Origin: Chloroflexota bacterium
GTDB taxonomy: Bacteria > Chloroflexota > Ktedonobacteria > Ktedonobacterales > Ktedonobacteraceae
Direction of reading: 5' to 3'
Length of the DNA stretch: 48,479 nucleotides
Assembly (NCBI GenBank): GCA_902812455.1
Contig: CADDZH010000030.1
Span: 1-48,479, forward strand
The position numbers and the translations under genes are program-made. Of this stretch, positions 17,186 through 25,447 are shown one piece after another (the first letter of the stretch is position 1; each line of letters opens with the position of its first letter). A model generated the notes under the pieces. The model was not told the DNA's origin and did no database searches. It saw only the letters and a list, made by a program, of their open reading frames with translations.

Positions 17186-17680
17186 CTATAAATGCCTTTT
17201 ATATTGTTCTGGGACCTGCCCCTCGGGGAATCCTTCGTTCACAATCCCGCGCTTGACAAGATAAAGCAGGAAGTCTAATTGCTGATCCGGGGTTGGTGCA
17301 CCGGCTGGAGAAGTTGCTCCGGTTTTCCTGGGGGTGTTCCCAGGGTTTATATCAACAGGCGGCGTTGCAGGAAGCGCGGCAAGCGGCGACTGGGCATCCT
17401 TTTTGTCGTTTGCCGTAGCAGCGGGGGGCGGCTGCGCGATACGTTCTGGCCATTCATTCACGGATGAGTAACTGGCTTCCCCTGGCCCTTGCCCGGCCAT
17501 CAGAGGGGCTACTCCGGGATGAGGTGGCATTCCTTCGAACGTTGGTCGTGAGGCCGGTCCCTGGATCGTGCCTTTGTGTACAGAGCTATGAGCAGGGGAG
17601 TATGCAGTCTCCTGGGATTTCCGCCATGGCCACCACCCAAACAACTTATCTAGCCAGCGTTTAATCGCTTGCGTGACCAT
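17186..17680 (-). CDS. Hypothetical Pro/Ala-rich protein
   Basis: A 164-residue protein starting at the ATG at 17680 behind AAAAGGG (spacing about 8). It begins with an amphipathic basic/tryptophan segment (VTQAIKRWLDKLFGWWPWRK), continues with about 95 low-complexity residues rich in Pro, Ala, Ser and Gly, and ends with a short ordered-looking stretch (DQQLDFLLYLVKRGIVNEG). The N-terminus could bind the membrane surface. It converges with the coiled-coil gene with only 7 bases between stops. No function can be given. Confidence 0.6.
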   Translation of the reverse strand: MVTQAIKRWLDKLFGWWPWRKSQETAYSPAHSSVHKGTIQGPASRPTFEGMPPHPGVAPLMAGQGPGEASYSSVNEWPERIAQPPPAATANDKKDAQSPLAALPATPPVDINPGNTPRKTGATSPAGAPTPDQQLDFLLYLVKRGIVNEGFPEGQVPEQYKRHL

Positions 17681-18103
17681 TGTTTTGCCCTTTTCATAGG
17701 AGCGACATGCCTGAAGAAACACAGGCGGCCCATATCCAGACAGGCACCATGAAGAGTGCCCCTACACTATAATCACGCGCTCTACCTACAATTTGGATAC
17801 AACGCTCTTTCAATCCCTCAAGCGGGCTAATGGCTCTTCCGACATACCAGATCACAGGCATAACAGGCATCAATGAAAACTCTGGATAAAAACATAATAG
17901 CATATTGCTAAACGCTCGTCAAATTCCTATTTTCGCAAGTTTCCTTGCTTTTTTCCCATTGACATGCCATAATCAAGCAGTGTGAACCACAGGACGGGAG
18001 CACATTTCAGTTTTGTTCGGTGTTCCCTGCTCCATATCTTTACCTTTGCCAGAGGCAAAACATGCCTGTTGTTAGACCCTACTAAAACACAAAAGAAAGG
18101 CTT
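17681..18103. other. Intergenic region upstream of the zinc-ribbon gene
   Basis: About 420 bases with no convincing gene. A 69-codon minus-strand frame ends 13 bases before the ATG of the Pro-rich protein but lacks a ribosome site. The main visible signal is a promoter-like pair at 17945-17973. Confidence 0.5.
17945..17973 (+). promoter_or_regulatory. Candidate promoter for the zinc-ribbon/Hsp20/Lon group
   Basis: TTGCTT (17945-17950), 17 bases, CATAAT (17968-17973). It is about 130 bases before the zinc-ribbon gene. No CIRCE-type inverted repeat is visible near it. Confidence 0.4.
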
Positions 18104-18319
18104 GTGCTGGCCATGCAGGAAGATATTCTTGGAACCCGGCGTACCGCCATCTCGGAAACCTACGTCATTTGTGCCCGCTGCAACAAAGCAACGCGTTTGC
18201 GTGATGCCCGCATTATCCAGAGTGATGTGCTCTCGGAGAGTCACTCCGAGTTCGAGTATCTCTGCCAGGAATGCCAGAAGGCGCTCGCCGGTGGAGAAAA
18301 AGACTTGCCGGTTGTGTGA
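18104..18319 (+). CDS. Small zinc-ribbon protein
   Basis: A 71-residue protein (68 if the ATG at 18113 is used). Two CxxC knuckles, CARC and CQEC, are separated by about 29 residues, forming a probable treble-clef or zinc-ribbon. GTG at 18104 follows GAAAGG closely; the ATG at 18113 has longer spacing to the same site, so the start is uncertain. Proteins of this kind often bind nucleic acid or RNA polymerase, but no specific role can be assigned. It precedes hsp20 and lon on the same strand. Confidence 0.65.
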   Translation: MLAMQEDILGTRRTAISETYVICARCNKATRLRDARIIQSDVLSESHSEFEYLCQECQKALAGGEKDLPVV

Positions 18320-18326
18320 AGATTAT

Positions 18327-18401
18327 GGCCTGACTCCCACAAGGGGAGTTACTACATTTCACCTCGTTTACAGTGTAGTGGCCTCTCTTGTGGGGGCCGG
18401 G
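18327..18401. repeat. Repeat family C, two inverted copies
   Basis: 18327-18357 carries CTCCCACAAGGGGAGTTACTACA; 18374-18401 carries the reverse complement form (TGTAGTGGCC, then CTTGTGGGGGCC). Together they can fold into one large hairpin between the zinc-ribbon gene and hsp20. Single copies occur at 22512-22540 and 39094-39123. Confidence 0.7.
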
Positions 18402-18436
18402 GTTTCTTTATATACCTTACGATGAGGCAATAAACC

Positions 18437-18913
18437 ATGCGTTTGCGTTACCGGTATGTGACTTACCGCTATACTGATGGCTCCCAGCAACAACTGGAGC
18501 GCCATTACCGCCAGTTGCTGGAGGATGCTCTACGCCAGAGCCAGCAATCCATTTTGCATCGCTCGACAACATGGCGGCCCCTCGCCGATATTCGTGAATC
18601 GGCTGAGATGATGACTGTAAAAATTGAACTTGCAGGGATGAAAGAAGAAGACATCGATGTTATCCTCTATGAGGATGCCCTGGTGGTCAGCGGCGTGAGA
18701 CGTGATGATCCCGATCGTCATGAGAACCTGTACTATCATGAGGCTCAGATTCGCTATGGCCCGTTCCGTGTTGAAGTCTTGCTCTTCTTCCCGGTTGACC
18801 GCGAAGGCGTCCAGGCACGCTACGAAAACGGATTCTTATGGGTCGATTTGCCTAAACTCCCTGCAAAGGAGCCGGAGCGTGTCCGTATACAACGAGAGAT
18901 AACACAGACATAA
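18437..18913 (+). CDS. Hsp20/alpha-crystallin small heat shock protein
   Basis: A 158-residue holdase chaperone that keeps unfolding proteins soluble. Residues about 48-145 form the alpha-crystallin domain: WRPLADIRESAEMMTVKIEL, LAGMKEEDIDV, VSGVRRD, and the closing ARYENGFLWVDLPK strand pair. The usual C-terminal IxI anchor is seen only weakly (RVRIQREI). The N-terminal arm of about 45 residues is rich in Tyr, Arg and Gln. Start ATG at 18437 with GAGG nine bases upstream. The gene is 64 bases before lon, a natural pairing for protein quality control. Confidence 0.93.
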   Translation: MRLRYRYVTYRYTDGSQQQLERHYRQLLEDALRQSQQSILHRSTTWRPLADIRESAEMMTVKIELAGMKEEDIDVILYEDALVVSGVRRDDPDRHENLYYHEAQIRYGPFRVEVLLFFPVDREGVQARYENGFLWVDLPKLPAKEPERVRIQREITQT

Positions 18914-18977
18914 CCAGAACAGCAGTGTTTTCATCATAGATAGCGCGTGATAGCGCGCGTTGAATTGAGAAGGTCGT

Positions 18978-21707
18978 ATGGAGAAAAAACGTTCTAAGAA
19001 AGAGATAAAGCGCGAGGAACTGTTCGATACACAGTCTGTCATAGTTCCAGCCGATATAGAAAGCCCTGATGACCTCGAGGGCGAGGAAGAGGCAAGAAAC
19101 GGCGGAGCAGGCTATCAAGCCGGCGAGGAGGAAGAAAGCCGCGATCAGCAGGATGAAGAGCGGCTGAGCATTCCCGATGTGCTGCCTGTCTTGCCCCTCA
19201 AGGATACGGTTGTCTATCCTTATGCGGTGCAGCCGCTTGCCGTCGGCCAGGAGCGCTCGATCCGCCTGATCGATGATGTCATGCGGGGCAATCGCCTGGT
19301 TGTGCTGGTGGCACAGAAATCAGCCGAGATTGAGCAGGCAGGCCCGAAGGACATTTTCAAAATCGGAACGGTATCGCGCGTTGCTCGCATGATTCGCATG
19401 CCTGATGGCACGATCCAGATCATTGTGCAGGGCCTGGAGCGCGTGACGATTGGCGAATTCGTACAGGAGAAGCCTTATCTCGCCGCCCGTGTATCGGTTA
19501 AACCAGATATACAAGAAGAAGATGATGAGACCGAGGCTATCAAGCGCAATGTTGTGCAGTACTTCCAGCGGCTGGTTGCGCTCGTCCAGAATGTACCCGA
19601 TACAGTTGCAACCGCCACGCTCAATCTGGAAGAGCCTCGCCAGGTCGTCTACGTAATTGCTACCTTTATCCAGATGGATTTGGAGCTGCGCCAGCAGTTG
19701 CTTGAGCTTGACTCGGTGCGGGCCAAGCTGGAAAAGCTGAGTAGCTACCTCGCGCATGAACTCGAAATTTTCGAGCTGGGTCGCAAGATTCAGAACAGCG
19801 CCCAGGAAGAGATGAGCAAGATGCAGCGCGAGTACCTGCTGCGCGAACAGCTCAAGGCCATCCAGCGCGAACTGGGTGAAGAGAGCGAGGAGCAGGCAAC
19901 TGTCAACGAGTTGCGCCGCAAGATCGATGAGGCAAAGCTGCCGGAAGAGGCCTTAAAAGAGGCCAATCGCGAGCTTTCCCGCCTTGAGAAGCTGCCGTCA
20001 GTCTCGCCCGAATATAGCATTATTCGCACCTACCTTGAACTGCTGGCCAGCCTGCCATGGAGCAAGAGCACCGGCGAAAAGATCGATGTGCCACATGCCC
20101 GCCAGGTGCTTGACCAGGATCACTACGACCTGGAAAAGATTAAAGACCGCATTCTTGAGTACCTGGCTGTGCGCCGCCTGAAAGAGGAGCGCCTGGAGGA
20201 ACAGCGCCAGCGGGAGACTGAAGCAGCCCAGGCTGAGGCTGAAGGCAACGGCGGCAAGGAGAATGGGCGTGTTCCCACGCAGCCGCTTGCTTCCCAGGAA
20301 GTGATGCGCCAGATCAATCGCGAGCCTATCCTCTGCTTTGTTGGGCCTCCGGGTGTAGGAAAGACCTCGCTCGGGCAATCCATTGCCAGGGCGCTGGGCC
20401 GGAAGTTTGCCCGCATGTCGCTGGGTGGTATTCGCGATGAAGCCGAGATTCGCGGGCATCGCCGCACATACATCGGCGCCATGCCAGGTCGCATCATCCA
20501 GACATTGCGCCGGGTCGAGGCAAATGACCCCGTGATCATGCTGGATGAGGTCGATAAGGTTGGCGCAGACTGGCGCGGCGACCCGTCTTCGGCCTTGCTG
20601 GAAGTGCTGGATCCGGAGCAGAACTATAACTTCCGCGACAACTACCTGGATCTTCCCTTTGATCTATCGAGGGTGATGTTTATCGCGACTGCCAATGCCC
20701 TGGAGCCTATTCCGGCAGCTTTGCGCGACCGCATGGAGGTCCTGGAACTCTCCGGCTATACCGAAGAGCAGAAGCTACACATTGCTCGCAACTACTTGCT
20801 GCCCAAGCAGCTTAAGGCCAACGGCCTGAAGGAAGATGAGCTGGTCATCGATGACGATGTCCTGCGTCGCATTGCTCGTGACTACACACGCGAGGCCGGG
20901 GTGCGTAACCTCGAGCGTGAGATCGGCTCGCTGTGCCGCAAGGTTGCCAAGCAGATCGCGGAAGGCCGGCAAGTACCGATTACCGTCACTGCCGAGCAAC
21001 TGACTGAATACCTGAGTCGCCCGCGCTTCTTTGAGGAGGTAGCCGAGCGCATTGATCGCCCCGGTATTGTTACCGGCCTGGCCTGGACACCCGTTGGCGG
21101 AGAGATCATCTTTATTGAAGCGGCGGCAATGCCCGGAAAGCAGAACCAGTTGACGCTGACCGGCCAGTTGGGCGACGTGATGAAGGAGTCGGCGATGGCT
21201 GCTCTGAGTTACGTGCGCTCTAATGCCGCTTCGCTGGGGCTTCCTGCCAACGTCTTCGAGGACCAGAACATCCATATTCACGTTCCTGCGGGAGCCAGTC
21301 CGAAGGATGGCCCATCAGCGGGTGTGGCGATGGTCACAGCGCTTGCATCGCTGGCGAGCGGGCGCAAGGTGCGTTCCGATGTTGCTATGACAGGAGAGAT
21401 CACGCTGCGTGGCAAGGTCTTGCCGATAGGCGGCGTCAAGGAGAAGGTGCTGGCGGCCTATCGCTCCGGTATTCGCACGGTGATCCTGCCGAAGAAGAAC
21501 GAGCCGGACTTGATGGAAGACCTGCCCAAAGAATTGCGCGATCAGATGCACTTTGTGTTCGCCACCGATATCCGCGATGTGCTTGAGGCAGCCTTCGAGT
21601 CCGGGCAGGACGAGGCAAAACCGAAAGACATCGCCAACGGCCACGCGCGGCCTAAACGCCGCAAGGTCGAGAAGCCGGAGCGAGCGGCTGCGAAAGCAAA
21701 GGTATAG
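18978..21707 (+). CDS. lon: ATP-dependent Lon protease
   Basis: A 909-residue LonA-type AAA+ protease degrading damaged and regulatory proteins in the cytoplasm. In order: an acidic N-terminal extension of about 65 residues; the Lon substrate-binding domain (LPVLPLKDTVVYP onward); a helical linker; the AAA+ module with Walker A GPPGVGKT at 456-463 and Walker B (VIMLDEVDKV); and the C-terminal protease domain with catalytic Ser780 in KDGPSAG and Lys823 in GGVKEKVLAA, 43 residues apart as in E. coli Lon. A charged insertion (about residues 408-435, rich in Glu, Ala and Gly) lies just before the AAA+ domain, and a basic tail follows the protease. Start ATG at 18978 with GAAGG upstream. It forms a likely operon with hsp20 and the VOC gene 14 bases downstream. 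Confidence 0.98.
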   Translation: MEKKRSKKEIKREELFDTQSVIVPADIESPDDLEGEEEARNGGAGYQAGEEEESRDQQDEERLSIPDVLPVLPLKDTVVYPYAVQPLAVGQERSIRLIDDVMRGNRLVVLVAQKSAEIEQAGPKDIFKIGTVSRVARMIRMPDGTIQIIVQGLERVTIGEFVQEKPYLAARVSVKPDIQEEDDETEAIKRNVVQYFQRLVALVQNVPDTVATATLNLEEPRQVVYVIATFIQMDLELRQQLLELDSVRAKLEKLSSYLAHELEIFELGRKIQNSAQEEMSKMQREYLLREQLKAIQRELGEESEEQATVNELRRKIDEAKLPEEALKEANRELSRLEKLPSVSPEYSIIRTYLELLASLPWSKSTGEKIDVPHARQVLDQDHYDLEKIKDRILEYLAVRRLKEERLEEQRQRETEAAQAEAEGNGGKENGRVPTQPLASQEVMRQINREPILCFVGPPGVGKTSLGQSIARALGRKFARMSLGGIRDEAEIRGHRRTYIGAMPGRIIQTLRRVEANDPVIMLDEVDKVGADWRGDPSSALLEVLDPEQNYNFRDNYLDLPFDLSRVMFIATANALEPIPAALRDRMEVLELSGYTEEQKLHIARNYLLPKQLKANGLKEDELVIDDDVLRRIARDYTREAGVRNLEREIGSLCRKVAKQIAEGRQVPITVTAEQLTEYLSRPRFFEEVAERIDRPGIVTGLAWTPVGGEIIFIEAAAMPGKQNQLTLTGQLGDVMKESAMAALSYVRSNAASLGLPANVFEDQNIHIHVPAGASPKDGPSAGVAMVTALASLASGRKVRSDVAMTGEITLRGKVLPIGGVKEKVLAAYRSGIRTVILPKKNEPDLMEDLPKELRDQMHFVFATDIRDVLEAAFESGQDEAKPKDIANGHARPKRRKVEKPERAAAKAKV

Positions 21708-21721
21708 AGAAGGAGTTAACC

Positions 21722-22249
21722 ATGACTGATATATCTATCCCAGCCGGGACCCGCATCGGACACGTCCACCTCAAGGTCGCCGACCTTGAGCGCGCTATCG
21801 GCTTCTATCGCGACTACCTGGGCTTCGACCTGCTCATTGATCTCGGCAGCGCCGCCTTCCTCTCTGCGGGCGGCTATCACCATCATATCGGCCTCAATAC
21901 ATGGGAGAGCAAGGATGGGCAACCTCCTGCGCCCGGCACGACCGGCCTGTACCACTTCGCCATCAACTATCCGGAGCGCAAAGACCTGGCCGTCGCGCTC
22001 AAACGCCTGCTCGATCATGGCTGGTCGATCGATGGGGCATCCGATCACGGCACCCACGAGGCCATCTACCTGCACGATCCGGACTTCAATGGCATCGAGC
22101 TGGCATGGGACCGCGATCCCAGCCAGTGGCCACGCAAAAATGGCGTGCCCACGTTCAGCCGCAAGCCGCTCGACTTCGCGAGCCTGCTAGCCGAGCTTGA
22201 TGAGCCGGACGAAGCTGGATACCTGGAGGTCTTGTCGGCATACAAGTGA
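21722..22249 (+). CDS. VOC-family (glyoxalase/extradiol dioxygenase-like) metalloenzyme
   Basis: A 175-residue vicinal-oxygen-chelate protein. The first module (GHVHLKVADLERAIGFYRDY) has a likely metal His, and later elements are HHHIGLNTW, GLYHFAIN and a final YLHDPDFNGIELAWDR with the usual Glu ligand. The layout is that of the CatE/catechol 2,3-dioxygenase-like group, but substrate cannot be read off. ATG at 21722 follows AAGGAG with six bases of spacing; only 14 bases separate it from the lon stop, so it is probably co-transcribed. Confidence 0.88.
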   Translation: MTDISIPAGTRIGHVHLKVADLERAIGFYRDYLGFDLLIDLGSAAFLSAGGYHHHIGLNTWESKDGQPPAPGTTGLYHFAINYPERKDLAVALKRLLDHGWSIDGASDHGTHEAIYLHDPDFNGIELAWDRDPSQWPRKNGVPTFSRKPLDFASLLAELDEPDEAGYLEVLSAYK

Positions 22250-22282
22250 ATGCAATTGAGAGATGGCCTGGCGCTACAATTA

Positions 22283-22303
22283 GGACAGGGGCAAGCCCTG
22301 TCC
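22283..22303. repeat. Short inverted repeat GGACAGGG-GCAAG-CCCTGTCC
   Basis: A perfect 8-base stem with a 5-base loop, followed by CCCTACCCT. A related sequence (CAGGGACAAGTCCTACCCCTACA) appears at about 31799-31823. Confidence 0.6.
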
Positions 22304-22511
22304 CTACCCTAGATGGCTGTGGGCCGAGACGTGTATGGTAGTGACAGAGCTTGCCTCTGCCATAGTTTTTCGCTTCCCAATCGTATTCGCGCGATTGCGG
22401 CCCTTGAGAGGCAAAACGCAACCTTCTGAGGGTTTGACCGTCTAATTACTAGAAGAAATCATTCATCTAAAGAACCCTGCTACTGTGTCAATGTCATGTA
22501 ACGAATGAAAT

Positions 22512-22540
22512 CCTGGCCCCCACAAGGGAGGCCACTACAT
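22512..22540. repeat. Repeat family C, single copy
   Basis: CCTGGCCCCCACAAGGGAGG followed by CCACTACAT, matching 39094-39123 almost exactly and 18327-18401 in two inverted copies. The GGCC(C/T)CC and GGAGGCC arms can pair over an ACAAG loop. Confidence 0.7.
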
Positions 22541-22579
22541 ATCTCATCTCTCACTTGAGGGGTTAACGCAGTACTACTC

Positions 22580-23344
22580 ATGATCATGGAAGAGTTTACC
22601 GATTACTACGCGGTGCTGGGCGTCGATGCCAATGCCCCAGCCGAGGTGATTAAAAAGGCCTTCAAGCATCTTGCGCTGCAGTACCACCCGGATGTCTACA
22701 AAGGCGAGGATGCAGAGGAGAAGATGCGGGAGATCTTGCTGGCTTACCAGACATTGATCGATCCCGAACGCCGCCGCATCTATGACCTGAGCCACTCGAA
22801 ACACGTGCCGGGCAGTCCTGTACGTGCGGCAAATATCTATCATGCCTCTCCTGAGGCACATCGCGAGGGCCAGCGCGCCTATGCGTTTCCCGTATTCAGC
22901 GACGGGATGCCGGCGCAAATCAATCTGGGTGAGATCACGTACCTGCTTTCCCCCATTGAGGCACGCAGGCTGAAAGAGGAGGGCATGTTGCGCGGCGCGA
23001 AAGCTTCAGTCTCAGGCGAATATTATTGCCATCGCTGCCATCATCGCTGGCAGGCCGCCTCGCTGCCGGCGTTTTGCCCAAAATGTAAGGCGCGAGATTG
23101 GCGCGAATACCTGCTGCTGCGCTGCCAGTTCTGCCAGGCCGTTTTTGAAAGCGAGCAAATTCGTTACGAAGTTGGTTCCCTGCACTATGGCGATGGCAGG
23201 CTCTGTCCCCCCTATGAATTGTTTCCCCTCTGCCCAAACTGTGGCAAAGCTGAGTGGTGCCCCGCCGAGGAAAATCGCCTGTGGCACGTGCGAGACAGGG
23301 CGGCGCGAAAAGCAAAATGGCGACGGCGCTTCGGACTTGAGTAA
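22580..23344 (+). CDS. DnaJ-domain protein with C-terminal zinc ribbons
   Basis: A 254-residue J-domain co-chaperone. The J domain spans residues about 5-72 with the essential HPD at 36-38 (LQYHPDV), so it should stimulate a DnaK ATPase. The Gly/Phe region and the canonical DnaJ zinc fingers are missing. Instead there is a linker of about 70 residues, then CxxC pairs YCHRC/FCPKC and RCQFC/LCPNC that look like two rubredoxin-type zinc ribbons. It is therefore a specialised J protein (type III-like), perhaps recruiting DnaK to a particular client. ATG at 22580 and a second ATG two codons later are both possible; GAGGGG is rather far upstream. It converges with radC. Confidence 0.88.
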   Translation: MIMEEFTDYYAVLGVDANAPAEVIKKAFKHLALQYHPDVYKGEDAEEKMREILLAYQTLIDPERRRIYDLSHSKHVPGSPVRAANIYHASPEAHREGQRAYAFPVFSDGMPAQINLGEITYLLSPIEARRLKEEGMLRGAKASVSGEYYCHRCHHRWQAASLPAFCPKCKARDWREYLLLRCQFCQAVFESEQIRYEVGSLHYGDGRLCPPYELFPLCPNCGKAEWCPAEENRLWHVRDRAARKAKWRRRFGLE

Positions 23345-23353
23345 GAAATGCGC

Positions 23354-24121
23354 TCACCACCTCAGGCGCTCTTTCAAGCTCACAAAACGGTGGCTCCCGA
23401 TCACAATATGATCCACCAGCTCAATATCCAGGTGGCGGCCGGCCTCAACAAGCTGCTCAGTCACCTGGATGTCTTCAGGTGAGGGAGTGGGATCGCCGCT
23501 TGGATGATTGTGGCAGAGGATCACGCCGGGGCAGTTGCGAATGATGGCGGGGCGATAGATCTCCGCAGCCCGCAGCACCGAACTGTTGACCGTCCCCTTG
23601 TAGCGGCCGATATTCTCTACCACCTGATTTTTGGTATCCAGGATTAATATGCGCATTTGCTCGTGATCGAGGAACATCATCTCCATCATTACCAGATTGG
23701 CAGCGTCGGCAGGGGATTTGATCTGGTATTTCTCATCGGGCTGCAGCATGCCCAGGCGGCGCCCGATTTCCAGGGCTGCCTTCAACTGGCATGCTTTCGC
23801 CTCTCCAAGGCCGTGCTCCAGGCAAAGCTCGCTAAATTCGGCTCGCATCAGCCCGCTCAGGCCGCCATATTTGGTGAGGAGCTTGCTGGCCAGTTCGATC
23901 ACGTTATCGCGCGAGGAGCCGGTGCGCAAGATAATGGCCAGCAGTTCTGCACTGGAGAGCGCCTGGGCGCCATAGTGCTGCAGCCGCTCGCGTGGTCGCT
24001 CGTCGGTTGGCATATCGTGGATGGTTGGATGGTATTCGAGTTTTGCAGGGGTAGGAGCTGATGGTTGCGTGGGAATATCGGTGCCAGTGCTGGTCTCGGG
24101 ATGTTTTTCAAGTGTGGGCAT
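23354..24121 (-). CDS. radC: RadC-family JAB/MPN domain protein
   Basis: A 255-residue protein: an N-terminal helix-hairpin-helix-like region (LSSAELLAIILRTG ... GLGEAKACQLKAALEIGRR) and a C-terminal JAB/MPN metallo domain with HNHPSGDPTPSPED, whose His-x-His and downstream Asp would bind zinc. RadC was once assigned to DNA repair, but its biochemical role remains unclear; the MPN fold suggests a metal-dependent hydrolase. I prefer the ATG at 24121, with AAGGAG 13 bases upstream, over a GTG at 24160 without a ribosome site. About 35 Pro/Thr-rich residues precede the conserved MPTDERPRERL motif. The gene ends 9 bases from the convergent dnaJ-like gene. Confidence 0.95.
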   Translation of the reverse strand: MPTLEKHPETSTGTDIPTQPSAPTPAKLEYHPTIHDMPTDERPRERLQHYGAQALSSAELLAIILRTGSSRDNVIELASKLLTKYGGLSGLMRAEFSELCLEHGLGEAKACQLKAALEIGRRLGMLQPDEKYQIKSPADAANLVMMEMMFLDHEQMRILILDTKNQVVENIGRYKGTVNSSVLRAAEIYRPAIIRNCPGVILCHNHPSGDPTPSPEDIQVTEQLVEAGRHLDIELVDHIVIGSHRFVSLKERLRW

Positions 24122-24221
24122 GGTCTGGCTACTTCTCCTTACAACACGATAAATATCCACATCTATGGATGTGTTGAATGCATACTACACACATCTTACG
24201 AAAAAAGCAAGAGGCAAAATG

Positions 24222-24255
24222 AAACGCCTGCAACCCGGCCGGGTTGCAGGCGTTT
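24222..24255 (-). terminator. Strong intrinsic terminator for the export operon
   Basis: A perfect 17-base inverted repeat, AAACGCCTGCAACCCGG against its complement, centred at 24238/24239. It lies just past the minus-strand stop at 24272 and is followed on that strand by CATTTTGCC after the T-rich stem end. It separates the export operon from radC. Confidence 0.8.
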
Positions 24256-24271
24256 TACACAATTTGATGTT

Positions 24272-25429
24272 TCATCCCAGGCTTGAGAAGCCGGATAAGA
24301 CCAGGCTGTTGCCTGCCGCGCAGGGTACGCCCGCATTTGGGCCAATTTCTGCCTGCGTCACATAGAACCTGCCCGCGAAAGCTCCATTGAGCTTCGAGTT
24401 CAATGTTTGCTGGATCTGCGCGTTGTAGCTGTTGTATGAAATGGGGATGACTTGCAAAAAGTAGATCGTTGTGTTCAGGACCTGGACTGCCAGGCTGCCA
24501 TTTGAGGCAGTTGGGGCCATTGTTGTCACGGCTGTGGCAATCTGGCCAAAGAAGGCATCGTAGATATCCGAGGTGATCACCAGGTCGCTGCCCTGCACGC
24601 CGATCTGGATATTTTGGGCCGTCAGGGTTTCCCCAAACAGCCCTTTGCCGACCGGCATAGCACTGATGCTGCTGCCCATTGCTGCCAGCGATGAAGCTGG
24701 TATTTCAACGTAAGAGTCCGCATTGGCCGGGACATTTTGCCGGTAGCGGGCAGAGCGATACCCGCCATTTTGAGGGGTATCGGTGGTCAAAGCAGTATTC
24801 TGTACCTGCGTTGTTGCCTGCCCCATTGCTACCGGAAAGCGCAGGTGCAATGCCAGGGCAGCATTGCCGCAGGAAGGCGTTGTGTTGATGCCATAGAGCT
24901 GGCCCATTGGCACCTGGAACGTTTCCTGTGGGCCGCTTGCCAGCGCCGGGCTACCGTTCAGCGGCTCTGCATTGACCTGCACTATGGACGAGTTGATCAC
25001 CTGGAAGCTGATCAGCAGGCTGCCGGTGATAGGTTCTGGATCGCCTGGATAGAGGGTGATACGCAGCGACATGGCCAGCCCGTTTGACTGCACGCTCAGG
25101 CCGGTTAGCGTGGCAGAAGGCTGCAGGAGCGTGGTCACCATCTGCCGTACCCATCCCTGGTCTTGCTGCGGCACTTTGCTCAAAGCATTATTAATGGCGC
25201 TATAGAATTTTGCGGGAACCTGCTGGGCAATACTGCTCTGGAAGCGCGGCTCTAACATGCCCAGCGAGATGTAAATGGTGGCATTTAGTGAACTTGCATT
25301 GTTGTTCTGCCGCAGCTCGCTGGAATGTGCCGAGCTGTTCGCCGCTCTTGCCGGGATCACCACCGCTCCTACCAGGAGCGCCGCCAGCAGCGCTAACCAG
25401 GCTGCGTAGATATAATGTGTACGTCTCAT
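24272..25429 (-). CDS. Secreted protein of the LprG/P55-like operon
   Basis: A 385-residue exported protein. A Sec signal peptide is clear (AAWLALLAALLVGAVVIPARA, likely cut after ARA). There is no lipobox and no later membrane helix. The rest is Asn/Gln/Ser/Thr-rich with alternating hydrophobic strands. Its end (VTQAEIGPNAGVPCAAGNSL, then VLSGF) resembles the end of the extracytoplasmic domain fused to the upstream MFS protein (HTSTSIGCARGTEMLVLLIQ), and both contain a GLxxSL strand followed by further strands, so I suspect related beta-rich, possibly lipid-binding folds. ATG at 25429 follows AGGGAG closely. It is 18 bases downstream of the MFS gene and surely co-transcribed. Function inferred only from this context. 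Confidence 0.8.
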   Translation of the reverse strand: MRRTHYIYAAWLALLAALLVGAVVIPARAANSSAHSSELRQNNNASSLNATIYISLGMLEPRFQSSIAQQVPAKFYSAINNALSKVPQQDQGWVRQMVTTLLQPSATLTGLSVQSNGLAMSLRITLYPGDPEPITGSLLISFQVINSSIVQVNAEPLNGSPALASGPQETFQVPMGQLYGINTTPSCGNAALALHLRFPVAMGQATTQVQNTALTTDTPQNGGYRSARYRQNVPANADSYVEIPASSLAAMGSSISAMPVGKGLFGETLTAQNIQIGVQGSDLVITSDIYDAFFGQIATAVTTMAPTASNGSLAVQVLNTTIYFLQVIPISYNSYNAQIQQTLNSKLNGAFAGRFYVTQAEIGPNAGVPCAAGNSLVLSGFSSLG

Positions 25430-25447
25430 AGCGTTCTCCCTTTATGG

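Larger units (their letters stand above)
22250..22579. other. Repeat-rich intergenic region
   Basis: About 330 bases with no gene. It contains a perfect inverted repeat GGACAGGG/CCCTGTCC (22283-22290 and 22296-22303, loop GCAAG), a looser hairpin around 22326-22365, and a repeat family C copy (22512-22540). Terminator function for the lon group is possible. Confidence 0.55.

Noticed and set aside
17694..17903. 69-codon hydrophobic minus-strand frame upstream of the Pro-rich protein
   Set aside because: It ends 13 bases before the next start, which could suggest coupling, but there is no ribosome site and no conserved feature.
18320..18436. CIRCE or HrcA operator before hsp20
   Set aside because: I looked for TTAGCACTC-N9-GAGTGCTAA and found none; only the repeat family C hairpin is present.
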